From Paenibacillus pinihumi DSM 23905 = JCM 16419 (GTDB taxonomy: Bacteria; Bacillota; Bacilli; Paenibacillales; Paenibacillaceae), in the NCBI RefSeq assembly GCF_000422505.1, contig NZ_AULX01000028.1, positions 1-64,000 of the forward strand: DNA of 64,000 nt, read 5' to 3'. A program made the translations under genes and the position numbers. Positions 18,084-26,269 of this stretch are shown here, one piece after another. Under the pieces are notes generated by a model, which was not told the origin of the DNA, did not search any database, and worked only from the letters and a program-made list of their open reading frames with translations. Every line of letters begins with the position of its first letter. Within the stretch, counting starts at the first letter, position 1.

Positions 18084-18885
18084 GACGCAGCCCCCCTTTC
18101 CGTGCAGGTTTATTGTAATTCGGATGCCATTTCAGAAATTGCCGCTCCGCGACCTTGGCCAGACTGTCCGAGAGCTTGCCCAGCAGTGCATAGATCAATA
18201 TGCTCAGCACGATGACATCCATCTGCAGAAATTCCCTCGCATTCATCGCCATGTAGCCGATCCCGGATTTGGCTGATACCGTCTCCGCTACAATCAGCGT
18301 AAGCCACATTATTCCGAGCGAATACCGCACACCTACCAATATCGAGGCGAGTGCCCCGGGGAACAGGACATTACGGTATAGAGCAAAGCCCTTCAATCCG
18401 TACACCCTGCCCATCTCGATCAGCCCGGGATCAATGGAACGAATGCCGTGGAAGGTGTTGAGATAGATTGGGAAAAACACGCCGAGCGACACCATAACCA
18501 GCTTCGATTCCTCCCCGATTCCGAACCAGAGCAGAATCAATGGGATCAGTGCCAGATGCGGGATGTTCCGCAGCATTTGTACCGAAGAGTCCGTCAGTCT
18601 CTCGGCAAGTGACCACAGCCCGTTGATCAGGCCCAGCACAAGACCGATCATACCGCCCACCAGAAACCCGGACAGCGCCCGGTTTGTGCTGATCAGGGCA
18701 TGGCGCAGCAGTTCGCCGCTCTCCACCATGCCCACGAAGGTTTGCAGCACCTTGACCGGAGAGGGCATCAGCGATGCCTTCGCGCCTCCCCCCATCGAGA
18801 CAAGCTGCCATAGAATGAGCACCAGCACCGGAATGAGAAAAGGGAGAACAGCGTTGAACCAGCGTTTTTCTTTTTTGTCATCCAT
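18040..18885 (-). CDS. SsuC/TauC-type ABC importer permease
   Basis: A 281-residue membrane protein with about six hydrophobic segments. The EAA loop region reads [26 protein letters not shown] (continuing [16 protein letters not shown]-like), typical of BPD-type permeases of the nitrate/sulfonate/taurine group. It starts at ATG 18885 behind GAGGAG. It lies 22 bp downstream of the binding-protein gene and overlaps the ATPase gene, so the three form one importer. The N-terminus is on the cytoplasmic side (basic DDKKEKRW), as usual. Confidence 0.88.
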   Translation of the reverse strand: MDDKKEKRWFNAVLPFLIPVLVLILWQLVSMGGGAKASLMPSPVKVLQTFVGMVESGELLRHALISTNRALSGFLVGGMIGLVLGLINGLWSLAERLTDSSVQMLRNIPHLALIPLILLWFGIGEESKLVMVSLGVFFPIYLNTFHGIRSIDPGLIEMGRVYGLKGFALYRNVLFPGALASILVGVRYSLGIMWLTLIVAETVSAKSGIGYMAMNAREFLQMDVIVLSILIYALLGKLSDSLAKVAERQFLKWHPNYNKPARKGGLRLVRKSYPAANSTAS

Positions 18886-18907
18886 ATGGATTCACTCCTC
18901 TCGGTCT

Positions 18908-20017
18908 TTACGGAGCCTTCAGATTTTTTAGCGGCTCATCAAAAGCATTGCTCCAGATCGCAGGGATATCCACATCCTCCGCCAGAACGCCTACCCTGCG
19001 CAGTACGTCAGCCACATCCTTCAGGGATGCGATTGCTTCCTCAGAAATCGGGAGCAGATGTACCGGACGCTGCTTGTCGCCTTCCCTGATCGTCTCCAGC
19101 GCCTCCTCATAAGGCTGATGGGTCTGCTCGGATGTAATTTTCGCCCAACGCTCCTGATTTTTCCGTGTCCACTCGTGGAAGGAGGACAGACGCTGCAAAT
19201 AATCCGCAATGGCCGCTTTCTTGCCTGCGTCTGCGAGCGCATCATTTGAAGCTTCGATCAGAAAGTTCCCGGATAAAATATCCTTTGCCGAGGCAAGCTC
19301 CGTCGCGCCCCTCTGATGTGCGGATGTGATTGAATTCCCGTAGCTTGCAAGAGCATCCACACTGCCTCCGAGCAGGGCACTCAGCCCTTCTGAGGTCGGC
19401 AGCTGAACAGGATCGATATCCTCCCAGGTAAGCCCGTTCTCCTCCAGCATCTTGATCAGGAAATAGTGGGCCGTTGTATTGCTCACGTAAGCTACTTTCT
19501 TTCCCTTCAAGTCCGCAACGGATTGCACCTTGGAACCGGCCGGAATCACCAGCTCCTGATTCAGTGTGTTGCCCCTCTGAACCGCAATAACCTTGAAATT
19601 GCCCTGGTTAGCCGCAAGCGCTGCAAAAAGCGGCGGAATTTCACTTGTAATTGCAAGGTCCAACTGATTGGCTGCAATTGCCAAAAGCTGATTATTCCCC
19701 CCTTGGAAAACACTGTACTCGATCTTGTAAGGCGTATCATCCACGTCCGCCTCCCTGAAGCCCAACTCCCAGTTCGCCCAGCCCGTCTGGCCGATGCGCA
19801 GCGTTACCTTGCTTAAATCCGGCTCTGCCCCCTCTTTGCCAGTAGCAGCCTGCTCCTTCACTCCGTTTCCGCCGGAAGCCTTGCTGCCGCCCCCGCCTGA
19901 ACCACTGTCTGCTCCTGCAGCACAACCGGAAAGCATAGCTGATATCAGTACAAGCAATATGATTGGTTGGAGCCGCAACTTGAAATTTAATGTGAGATCG
20001 CTCTTCATTCGCCGCAT
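18908..20017 (-). CDS. SsuA-like sulfonate-type substrate-binding lipoprotein
   Basis: A 369-residue solute-binding protein with a lipoprotein signal (ISAMLSGCAAG, Cys about residue 32) and a Gly/Ser-rich tether, then a periplasmic-binding fold of the SsuA/NrtA/TauA type: TLRIGQTGWANWELGF, GNNQLLAIAANQLDLAITSE and VADLKGKKVAYVSNTTAHYF. It would capture the substrate on the outside of the membrane and deliver it to the permease. It follows the alcohol dehydrogenase gene with 3 bp between stop and start. The name ssuA is not given because the substrate could be any sulfonate, taurine-like or methylthio compound. Confidence 0.87.
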   Translation of the reverse strand: MRRMKSDLTLNFKLRLQPIILLVLISAMLSGCAAGADSGSGGGGSKASGGNGVKEQAATGKEGAEPDLSKVTLRIGQTGWANWELGFREADVDDTPYKIEYSVFQGGNNQLLAIAANQLDLAITSEIPPLFAALAANQGNFKVIAVQRGNTLNQELVIPAGSKVQSVADLKGKKVAYVSNTTAHYFLIKMLEENGLTWEDIDPVQLPTSEGLSALLGGSVDALASYGNSITSAHQRGATELASAKDILSGNFLIEASNDALADAGKKAAIADYLQRLSSFHEWTRKNQERWAKITSEQTHQPYEEALETIREGDKQRPVHLLPISEEAIASLKDVADVLRRVGVLAEDVDIPAIWSNAFDEPLKNLKAP

Positions 20018-20020
20018 TTG

Positions 20021-21133
20021 TCAGACTCCACCTTTCGCAGATATCGATAACTGAACCTGGCTTCCTGCAAAATCAGCTTCTATAATCGCTTGCGAGATGC
20101 TCTGCGCATCCAGGGAAAAGTCAGCATCCGCCCACGCAAGTCTCTCCAGATTTACCCGCCCGGCAATTTGGTCGGCCGTCAGTCTTAAATCCCCCGTAAA
20201 TCCGAGCTGCTTCAGCGTTACCGGAAGCTCCAGACGATGGAAGCGTTCCGCCAGTACCAGCGTCTCCGCTTTTGGCAATCCTTCAAGAGCGGTATGCACG
20301 AGCAATGTAAAGGCGATCTTCTCCCCATGCAGCGTTCCGTGCGTCTCCGGAAAAAAGGTCAGGCTGTCATGAAGAGTATGGGCCAGGGCGATGCTGCGCC
20401 CGCCTTCCCGGATGCTGCCAACTTGACCTGCCAGCCACAAAATGGCATCACTTACTTCTTTGAATGATCTGCCCGGTACTCCATCACCGGCTTGGGCAAA
20501 TGCGTCTAGTGCATGCCGGTCAAGTATGGCGCGGGCGAATCCTGCTGTATGATGACCAAGTCGAACGGCAAAATCGTCTGCAGTATCTTTAATATTAGCC
20601 CCCGTCTCGTTCCATTTTACGTAAGTATCGGCAATCCCGGCTGCCAGATACCGTCTTGGTGCTGCCGCCAGCACATTTGTATCCGCAAGCACCAGTACAG
20701 GGGAGCTTTGCAGGGGCCGGTAACCATCAGCCCGGCCTTCTGCATCATAGAGCACAGACAATGCCGACCAGGCTGCGCAAGTCGCGGCGATCGTCGGCAC
20801 CGTAACTGCAGGCAGCTCCAGCTCATCCGCCACTGCCTTGGACAGGTCCAGCACTGAGCCGCCGCCCACGCCTGCAATCAGGTCGGCTTTGCTTCGGCGG
20901 GCAAGTGCCGCATAGTGCCCGATTCTTTCTTTTGTGCAGTAGCCGCTATATGTATGAATCTCAAAGGCGGATTCCAGCAGCTTAAGACCTTCAATCAACG
21001 GGCGGGCAGCATCAAGCGCTGTTTGGCCTCCGATGATGAAGATTTTGTTTCCGTACTGCGCTATTTTAGCTGCGCCTTCCGCCAAAATTCCCGGCACATT
21101 CTCATAGATTACCGGCGTCTTGATTTCTGTCAT
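20021..21133 (-). CDS. Iron-containing alcohol dehydrogenase family protein (HcxA/GldA-like)
   Basis: The 370-residue protein has the NAD-binding segment AGVGGGSVLDLSKAVADEL, then PTIAATCAAWSALSVLY, and a metal site around the IALAHTLHDSLTFFPETHGTLHGEK region (His ligands), typical of the glycerol-dehydrogenase/hydroxycarboxylate-dehydrogenase branch. ATG 21133 lies 12 nt after AAGGAG; a longer frame to 21208 overlaps the aminotransferase end and is unlikely. In E. coli the related hcxA (ybdH) lies next to the methionine aminotransferase gene ybdL, which matches the arrangement here. A role in reducing a 2-oxo acid produced by the neighbouring aminotransferase is an inference. Confidence 0.82.
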   Translation of the reverse strand: MTEIKTPVIYENVPGILAEGAAKIAQYGNKIFIIGGQTALDAARPLIEGLKLLESAFEIHTYSGYCTKERIGHYAALARRSKADLIAGVGGGSVLDLSKAVADELELPAVTVPTIAATCAAWSALSVLYDAEGRADGYRPLQSSPVLVLADTNVLAAAPRRYLAAGIADTYVKWNETGANIKDTADDFAVRLGHHTAGFARAILDRHALDAFAQAGDGVPGRSFKEVSDAILWLAGQVGSIREGGRSIALAHTLHDSLTFFPETHGTLHGEKIAFTLLVHTALEGLPKAETLVLAERFHRLELPVTLKQLGFTGDLRLTADQIAGRVNLERLAWADADFSLDAQSISQAIIEADFAGSQVQLSISAKGGV

Positions 21134-21177
21134 CGTTCTATCCGCTCCTTTTTCCTGTAAATGCTGCATGCCCGCTG

Positions 21178-22389
21178 TCAGCCAGCCTGGACTTCGCCGG
21201 ATTTCCATTCATAGTAGGCTTCGGCAAACGCCTTGACCCCGCGCCTGATTTGCTCCTCATTGCAATAGCTGAAGCATAAACGGGCGTAATGAAGACCTTC
21301 CTGGCCGATGTAAAAGCTCCTGCCATCCACAAAGCTGACGCCCTTGTCCGCTGCCAACTGCAGGAATTGAGACGTATTAACGCCCGCATTAAAGGCCAGC
21401 CAGATGAAAAAACCTCCCTGAGGCAAGTGAAACTCGACATCGCTGCCAAAATACCGGTGAATGGCAGCCGCCATAATATCCCGATTGTGTTTGTAATGGT
21501 TTTTGAGCTTGCCCAGATGATCCTCAATATCAAGTCGCTCCAGAAGACTGGCCAGAATCTCCTGCGTAAACACGCCGGTGCTGCCGCCAAGCATGAGAAG
21601 CTTCATTTTCTGAATGACTTCCTTCTGGGCAACTGCCCAGCCCAGACGTATGCCAGGCGCAATAATTTTGGAAAAGGTGTTGAGGTAGATGACCCGCTGG
21701 GGGCATAACGAATAAAGTGTGGGGAGTTGTTCATCTGTAAAATTGAGCTCCATATAGGCGTCGTCCTCAATAATGAAGAAGTTGTAGCGTCTTGCAAGCC
21801 CCGCCAGCCGGACTCTTCGTTCGGCGGATAATGTGACGCCCCCCGGATTGTGAAAGGTTGGCATGATATAGAGCAGCTTGGGCAGCGGAGCGCAGCTGCT
21901 CTCGGCCTCCAGCAGCGCCTGCTCAATCAGATCGACTCTGACCCCGTGCTCATCGATCGGGAAGGACGTCAGTCTGGCTCCGGCAATTCGCAGGGATTGC
22001 AGGGCGCTAAAGAACGAAGGCGCCTCCACCCAAACGTGATCACCCGGATTTAGCAGTACATTCACAGCCAGATCAATTCCTTGGGTGGAGCCGTACGTCA
22101 CGAGTATCTCATCCTCTTTGGCAGGAATGCCATGATGCTCCGACCTCGCCCGGATCCACTGCCTGATCTTCCCCGGCCCGTCTGCCCCGGAATATTGCAG
22201 CGCCTGCCGTCCGCTTGAGATAATCGCTTCTGACGCACCCAGATTCAGCTGCTCAATCGGAAAAAGATGCGGTGCGGCGAACCCGAAGGACAGATGGACA
22301 TGATCAGGGCTTGTAACGGTTGTGCTGCCGATTGAAGGTGTGGATGGGATTCGGTCGGCAAAATGAAACGATTGCCAAGTGACAGTCAT
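21178..22389 (-). CDS. PLP-dependent aminotransferase (fold type I, MocR-like domain without DNA-binding part)
   Basis: A 403-residue aminotransferase of the 2-aminoadipate/aromatic class: YGSTQGIDLAVNVLLNPGDHV, PTFHNPGGVTLSAERR (cofactor Asn), IIEDDAYMEL and the PLP-lysine motif YLNTFSKIIAPGIRLGW. There is no N-terminal GntR helix-turn-helix, so it is an enzyme rather than a MocR regulator. It starts at ATG 22389 after AGAGGTGATC and is the first gene of the operon with the Fe-alcohol dehydrogenase and ABC importer. The C-terminus ends at 21178, 44 bp before the next start. The context suggests a sulfur amino acid or related substrate, which is inference. Confidence 0.85.
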   Translation of the reverse strand: MTVTWQSFHFADRIPSTPSIGSTTVTSPDHVHLSFGFAAPHLFPIEQLNLGASEAIISSGRQALQYSGADGPGKIRQWIRARSEHHGIPAKEDEILVTYGSTQGIDLAVNVLLNPGDHVWVEAPSFFSALQSLRIAGARLTSFPIDEHGVRVDLIEQALLEAESSCAPLPKLLYIMPTFHNPGGVTLSAERRVRLAGLARRYNFFIIEDDAYMELNFTDEQLPTLYSLCPQRVIYLNTFSKIIAPGIRLGWAVAQKEVIQKMKLLMLGGSTGVFTQEILASLLERLDIEDHLGKLKNHYKHNRDIMAAAIHRYFGSDVEFHLPQGGFFIWLAFNAGVNTSQFLQLAADKGVSFVDGRSFYIGQEGLHYARLCFSYCNEEQIRRGVKAFAEAYYEWKSGEVQAG

Positions 22390-22419
22390 GCCGGATCACC
22401 TCTTTATTTAATCTTAATT

Positions 22420-22446
22420 ATTCCTATATAAATTATTGGAATTATA
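22420..22446 (-). promoter_or_regulatory. CymR-like operator candidate
   Basis: ATTCC (22420-22424) and GGAAT (22438-22442) form an interrupted palindrome, and the plus-strand string TATATAAATTATTGGAATTA resembles the AT-rich-then-GGAATT sites of the sulfur regulator CymR in Bacillus. It would lie just downstream of the transcription start of the aminotransferase operon, where it could repress. Consensus quoted from memory. Confidence 0.4.
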
Positions 22447-22457
22447 TGAATGCGTAA

Positions 22458-22486
22458 ATCGTACCACCCGTCACATATGGCGTCAA
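22458..22486 (-). promoter_or_regulatory. Promoter of the aminotransferase-importer operon
   Basis: Minus strand TTGACG (22486-22481), 17-bp spacer, TACGAT (22463-22458). The start codon is about 60 bp downstream of the expected transcription start, with the CymR-like palindrome in between. Confidence 0.55.
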
Positions 22487-22594
22487 TAATGTAAAATAAA
22501 GATAAATTCTATAGATGAATAGAAATTTTTTATTGAAAAATGGAAAACAGACTCCCCTCTATGATTCCGTTCACCATGAAGAAAATATAAAAAA

Positions 22595-22625
22595 AGGGAG
22601 GGAACGTTGAAGCCGTTCCTTCCCT
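22595..22625 (-). terminator. Terminator after the ROK kinase gene
   Basis: Stem AGGGAGGGAACG / CGTTCCTTCCCT with one G-T pair and a 7-nt loop, followed on the minus strand by a T-run (plus-strand A at 22589-22595). It lies 24 bp beyond the stop codon of the kinase. Confidence 0.85.
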
Positions 22626-22648
22626 CTATTCTTACGCATGCGCATCTA

Positions 22649-23533
22649 TTATGCGTTCGCCTTCTTGTATGCTGCCAGACCAAGCGCCAGCGATCCGCAC
22701 AGACCTGCATTATCGCCAAGGCCCGGAGGCACGATGTAACTGTCAATTCCCTCTTGAACAGCCGGGTGGCTTACATACCCGTTCAAATTACGGCGCACTT
22801 CATCGTGAATCATCGGGAACAGTTGAAGCTGGTGCATTACACCGCCGCCCAGAATGACCTTCTTCGGTGACAGCATCAAAATTGCCGAGGTAACAGCCTG
22901 TCCGATGTAGAAAGCTTCCATAGCCCAAGCCGGATGATCGACAGCCAGTTCACTGCCTTTCACTTTCCAGCGCTTCTCAAGCGCCGGACCTGCGGCTACG
23001 CCTTCCAGGCAGTCGCCATGGTAAGGGCAGAAGCCTTCATACGTATCCTCAGGATGACGGCGCACCGGCACATGTCCACCCTCCGGATGGATCAATCCAT
23101 GAACGAGCTTGCCCTCAGAGTAGACACCCATGCCTACACCTGTTCCAATCGTATAATAGACGCAGCTATCCAATCCCTTGGCAGCGCCCCATGTCGCCTC
23201 GCCAAATGCTGCCGCGTTCACATCCGTATCCCAGCCAAAAGGAACCTGAAATTCCTTCTTCAGCGTTCCAAGAAAATCATAGCCTGACCAGCCCGGCTTT
23301 GGTGTAGTGGTCACAAAACCGTACTCCGGGCTTGACGGATCGATGTTGATCGGTCCGAACGTGCCCACTCCGATTGCTTCTACCTGTTTATCCTTGAAAT
23401 AGTCAATGACCTGTTGTAATGTCTTCTCCGGCTGCTCGGTAGGGAAGCTGACCCGGTCCTCCACATTTCCATTCTCATCGCCAATACCGCATACAAATTT
23501 TGTTCCGCCGGCTTCAACCGCGCCAATACGCAT
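22649..23533 (-). CDS. ROK family sugar kinase, fructokinase type
   Basis: The 294-residue protein starts GAVEAGGTKFVCGIG (phosphate-binding loop of ROK kinases), continues with the DTDVNAAAFGEATWGAAKG segment (catalytic Asp) and the zinc motif around GGHVPVRRHPED, CPYHGDCLEG. These features match the ScrK/GmuE fructokinases of Bacillota, which phosphorylate fructose or mannose with ATP in the cytoplasm. ATG 23533 follows TAGGAGG at good spacing; an upstream 15-codon extension overlaps the leader and lacks support. A sigma-A promoter is visible upstream and a terminator downstream, so it is a single-gene unit. manA at 47.4 kb is functionally related but far away. Confidence 0.88.
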   Translation of the reverse strand: MRIGAVEAGGTKFVCGIGDENGNVEDRVSFPTEQPEKTLQQVIDYFKDKQVEAIGVGTFGPINIDPSSPEYGFVTTTPKPGWSGYDFLGTLKKEFQVPFGWDTDVNAAAFGEATWGAAKGLDSCVYYTIGTGVGMGVYSEGKLVHGLIHPEGGHVPVRRHPEDTYEGFCPYHGDCLEGVAAGPALEKRWKVKGSELAVDHPAWAMEAFYIGQAVTSAILMLSPKKVILGGGVMHQLQLFPMIHDEVRRNLNGYVSHPAVQEGIDSYIVPPGLGDNAGLCGSLALGLAAYKKANA

Positions 23534-23585
23534 GACTGTCGTTCCTCCTAAACATTCTTTCAAAAGCTCCTCTTGCATCCCCTTG

Positions 23586-23614
23586 ATTATACAGAAAGAA
23601 TACTTGTGCGTAAA
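23586..23614 (-). promoter_or_regulatory. Promoter of the ROK kinase gene
   Basis: Minus strand TTTACG (23614-23609), 17-bp spacer, TATAAT (23591-23586). The -10 is perfect. The start codon lies about 50 bp downstream. Confidence 0.6.
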
Positions 23615-23753
23615 CGACTGCAGCCTTCTTTTCCTAAAAGCAGGACCGGCACCGCTATTAATCTTACTTTATTTGAAATGAATGCTGATTTCTCCCTGTT
23701 CAAACTTCAGAGAACAGACCCGTAACCGAAAGCCGGGAGCCGATCTGCTGTCC

Positions 23754-24461
23754 TCACTCCCTGTCAATCGGCTTTTGAATACCATCATCGTAAAAGTCAA
23801 AAAAAATCTGCTTTTTCGTGCCCCTTACCGCATAGAAAACCTCGCTTATCTGCTTTCCTTTGCGTTGTACCTCGCCCTCCAGCCATTCTCTGGTCAATTC
23901 ATTGCGCTTCAAATTTTCCTCCAATACCGCCCCGTCCATAATTAATTCAACAGGGAAGCTCTGGGTATTGGAAGGAAGCTGCATATCCTTTCGGGTTACA
24001 GAGCTGTACACTTCTTTTTTTAAGACCGAGACCATCCCGTTATCTTCCAGAACCGCATAATCCACTTCCTCGATATTGAAAATCCCCTTGCTCCGCAATA
24101 CCTGATCCAATGTATCCAGCGTATATCTGAGCTTCCTCATGTTATGCTCGACAATTTTGCCGCCCTCAATAAGGACGGTAGGCGAGCCGGAAATCCAGGT
24201 TCTCCATTTGCGGCTTTTCATGGAAACGAAGGATAATAGAAAGGAAGTACCTGTAATAACGACAAGTGATACAATCAAATAGATAGATTTTAACGTATAA
24301 TTAAACGCCAAATTAGCCGCAATCGCCCCGATTGTAATCCCTGTCACAAAATCAAGAAATGTCATGTTGGAAATCGTCTGCTTGCCAAGCAGCTTGGCTG
24401 CAAACAGCAGCAATAAAATTGCGACAACCGACCGAATCAGAATATCCACATATGCATGCAT
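23754..24461 (-). CDS. DUF421 (YetF-type) membrane protein
   Basis: A 235-residue protein: three N-terminal hydrophobic helices (about 5-85, with LLGKQTISNMTFLDFVTGIT-type sequence), then a soluble C-terminal DUF421 domain (SGSPTVLIEGGKIVEHNMRK, EEVDYAVLEDNGMVSVLKK). Length and layout match B. subtilis YetF/YrbG. These proteins occur widely in spore formers; YetF and relatives are reported as spore membrane proteins, but the biochemical role is unclear. I start it at ATG 24461 behind GGAGGG; the frame is open to 24587 but the extra 42 residues are hydrophilic and not part of the family. Confidence 0.8.
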   Translation of the reverse strand: MHAYVDILIRSVVAILLLLFAAKLLGKQTISNMTFLDFVTGITIGAIAANLAFNYTLKSIYLIVSLVVITGTSFLLSFVSMKSRKWRTWISGSPTVLIEGGKIVEHNMRKLRYTLDTLDQVLRSKGIFNIEEVDYAVLEDNGMVSVLKKEVYSSVTRKDMQLPSNTQSFPVELIMDGAVLEENLKRNELTREWLEGEVQRKGKQISEVFYAVRGTKKQIFFDFYDDGIQKPIDRE

Positions 24462-24615
24462 CCCATTCACCCTCCTCCCGCTCATTATTTCCAATTGCTC
24501 CGGAACCAAAACCATTTGGCCTTCATAATGAAAGCGTCCCAATTCTTCTTCGCGCAATAGGCGGCTCTCAATTTCCGAAAATCGCATCGGTCTTCCTAAA
24601 TTTGTAATCCGGATT

Positions 24616-24946
24616 ATATTATCAAAGTGCTGCTTTCCGGTATAATCAGATTACCAATTGAACGCGGATGGAGGTCTGGAAGCCCCTGCGGGCAACGTTC
24701 CGTTGACCCGTTTTGATTACCAAATGGTTAGAAAACATGAAAATAATGGGGAGAAATTTCATGATCGGAGGAGTGTTTGTCAATAGGGCAAACTTTAAGA
24801 TTTTCTCATCAATTTCTAATAATAGTCTTTCATCTTAACGAATGAAAGGTTTTCCTTTTACATTGGTAAATTGCGCCTTTTTTATTTGTGGTATGTTGAA
24901 TTCAGGCAAACAAGCCTAGTTCATTTACCGCAAATAGGAGGACATC
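24616..24946 (+). promoter_or_regulatory. Long structured leader of the NlpC/P60 gene
   Basis: A promoter candidate (TTATCA, 16 bp, TATAAT with an upstream CCGG, about 24618-24645) is followed by roughly 300 nt without a gene. The leader holds three hairpins: CATGAAA/TTTCATG (about 24737-24765), GTTTG/CAAAC (about 24775-24793) and CTTTCAT/ATGAAAG (24827-24848); the last runs into GTTTTCCTTTT and looks like an intrinsic terminator 90 bp before the start codon. Such leaders before cell-wall hydrolase genes are often riboswitch-controlled, but I could not match it to the c-di-AMP (ydaO) or another known class. Confidence 0.4.
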
Positions 24947-25456
24947 ATGAGTCATACAACAACCAGAAGAAGTGCAGGTAAAATTATTGCAGGGGTCACC
25001 TTAAGTCTTGCAATTGCTTTCTCCGGGAGTGCGCTTATTTCCCCCAAGCAAGTGGAAGCCGCTTCCGCCTCCAGCTCATCCAAAGCCAGCCGCGTCATTT
25101 CCATCGGCAAAAAATATTTGGGCGCTCCCTATGTATTTGGAGCCAAAACCGGCAACACAAGTTCCTTCGATTGCTCATCCTTTACCCAATATGTCTACAG
25201 ACAAGTTGGCGTCAGCATTCCACGTTCATCGAAAAACCAGTCTACAGCAGGCAGATTTGTATCCAGAAGCAATCTCAAGGCTGGTGACCTGATTTTCTCC
25301 GATACGAACCGGGACGGCAAAATCAACCACGTATCCATCTACATGGGTAATGGCAAGCTGCTCCATACGTACCGCAAAGGCATCGGCGTAACGATCTCCA
25401 ACTTTAAAGGAAGCGCTTGGGATAAAACTTACGTAACCGCACGCCGCGTACTGTAA
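24947..25456 (+). CDS. Secreted NlpC/P60 cell-wall endopeptidase
   Basis: The 169-residue protein has a signal peptide (about 1-38, ending VEAASA), a short Ser-rich linker and one NlpC/P60 domain. The catalytic Cys is residue 76 (FDCSSFTQYVYRQVG) with His128 (NHVSIYMGNG) and His140 as third residue. The family cleaves the D-gamma-glutamyl-meso-diaminopimelate (or equivalent) bond in peptidoglycan stem peptides. No SH3 or LysM binding domains are present, so it is a minimal secreted enzyme. ATG 24947 follows AATAGGAGG. A long structured leader precedes it. Confidence 0.92.
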   Translation: MSHTTTRRSAGKIIAGVTLSLAIAFSGSALISPKQVEAASASSSSKASRVISIGKKYLGAPYVFGAKTGNTSSFDCSSFTQYVYRQVGVSIPRSSKNQSTAGRFVSRSNLKAGDLIFSDTNRDGKINHVSIYMGNGKLLHTYRKGIGVTISNFKGSAWDKTYVTARRVL

Positions 25457-25536
25457 TTTACGCCAGGTTCGTGCAGCCCGGGTTATATTCCGACCCGCAT
25501 CCGTTTCCATTTGCCAACCTTATACCTGAACTTGCT

Positions 25537-25605
25537 TTTCGCCATTGTCCCCAGTCACCCTGCACCTTAGAAGCGACATGAAGAAGACTGGGGACAATGG
25601 CGAAA
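25537..25605 (+). repeat. Perfect 20-bp inverted repeat with 29-nt loop
   Basis: The arms at 25537-25556 and 25586-25605 are exact reverse complements (core CGCCATTGTCCCCAGTC / GACTGGGGACAATGGCG). It lacks a T-run, so it is not an ordinary terminator, although it lies 80 bp after the NlpC/P60 gene. The length of the perfect stem and its position directly beside another long hairpin suggest a repetitive palindromic element or a miniature mobile sequence. Confidence 0.65.
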
Positions 25606-25611
25606 TAAATT

Positions 25612-25664
25612 GCACAAGCGGGAGCAGCAGAGCATGCTTCGGTCTCTGCTGCTCCCGCTTGTGC
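25612..25664 (-). terminator. Terminator of the macro-domain gene
   Basis: A perfect 21-bp stem (GCACAAGCGGGAGCAGCAGAG and its complement) with an 11-nt loop, beginning 2 bp after the stop codon of the macro-domain gene. On the minus strand it runs into AATTTATTTC, a weak T tract. Confidence 0.6.
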
Positions 25665-25666
25665 GG

Positions 25667-26116
25667 TTAAATTTTATACAAAGTCACTTTGTAGTCCGCA
25701 AATATCTCCTGAAGCATTGCTTCAACAACCTTCCAGTCTCCATTCGCAAGACCACACCCAATCTGGTAAGGCAAGGCTACGCTCATTTCCTCTTGCTGCG
25801 CATAATCCTTAAGCTCCCGCAGCGCTTTGCCGAGCGCATCATAGTTTGTGTAGACCACCTTGGAACGGCCAAATTTCAACTGCCCGAACAGATTGGCCAC
25901 TCTTTTGCCCCCCGCCGGTACAAGCTGAAGCTCTCCCAGCAGCGATTCCGGCTCCCTTCCATTGCAAAAATTCATATAAGCCGGGTAGATTGCCGGATAT
26001 TTGGCCTTCAGTGCCTTGGCAACCCCTGAACCCATCACAGACTGACAGTTGACCTGGTGGCCGATAATGTCTTCTGCCGCCTCCAGCAAATTCCCTTTAA
26101 CAACAACAACAGCCAT
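25667..26116 (-). CDS. Macro domain protein (ADP-ribose binding/hydrolase-like)
   Basis: A single macro domain of 149 residues. The N-terminal VVKGNLLEAAEDIIGHQVNC and the GSGVAKALKAKYP loop correspond to the ADP-ribose-binding loops, and ALPYQIGCGLANGDWKVVEAML is the second, phosphate-binding loop (GxGxxxGxW). The family removes ADP-ribose from substrates or binds ADP-ribose metabolites. In this subgroup (Appr-1''-p processing-like, YmdB relatives lacking the usual N-x-D-I-x-x) the catalytic Asn is probably within QVNCQ. ATG 26116 follows GAGGAG. It has its own long-stem terminator. Confidence 0.82.
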   Translation of the reverse strand: MAVVVVKGNLLEAAEDIIGHQVNCQSVMGSGVAKALKAKYPAIYPAYMNFCNGREPESLLGELQLVPAGGKRVANLFGQLKFGRSKVVYTNYDALGKALRELKDYAQQEEMSVALPYQIGCGLANGDWKVVEAMLQEIFADYKVTLYKI

Positions 26117-26269
26117 TGGATTCTCCTCTCTTGTCCTCTTATCTTATTTCAATTAGGCAACTTCTGCTCCCGTTCTCAGCCCGGGCTGAAGTCCCGCTTG
26201 CATCCATATCCTTGTATCCGTATAGAAAGAGGCGGGACCGCTCTACCGGCCCCGCCCTTCATTCATGCC

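Noticed and set aside
24660-24800. SAM-I or c-di-AMP riboswitch in the NlpC/P60 leader
   Set aside because: A short stretch (GGTCTGG...GGGCAACG) resembles part of SAM-I P3, but the kink-turn and conserved core are absent; the ydaO core GGGGAACC/GGGGTGAATC is also absent.
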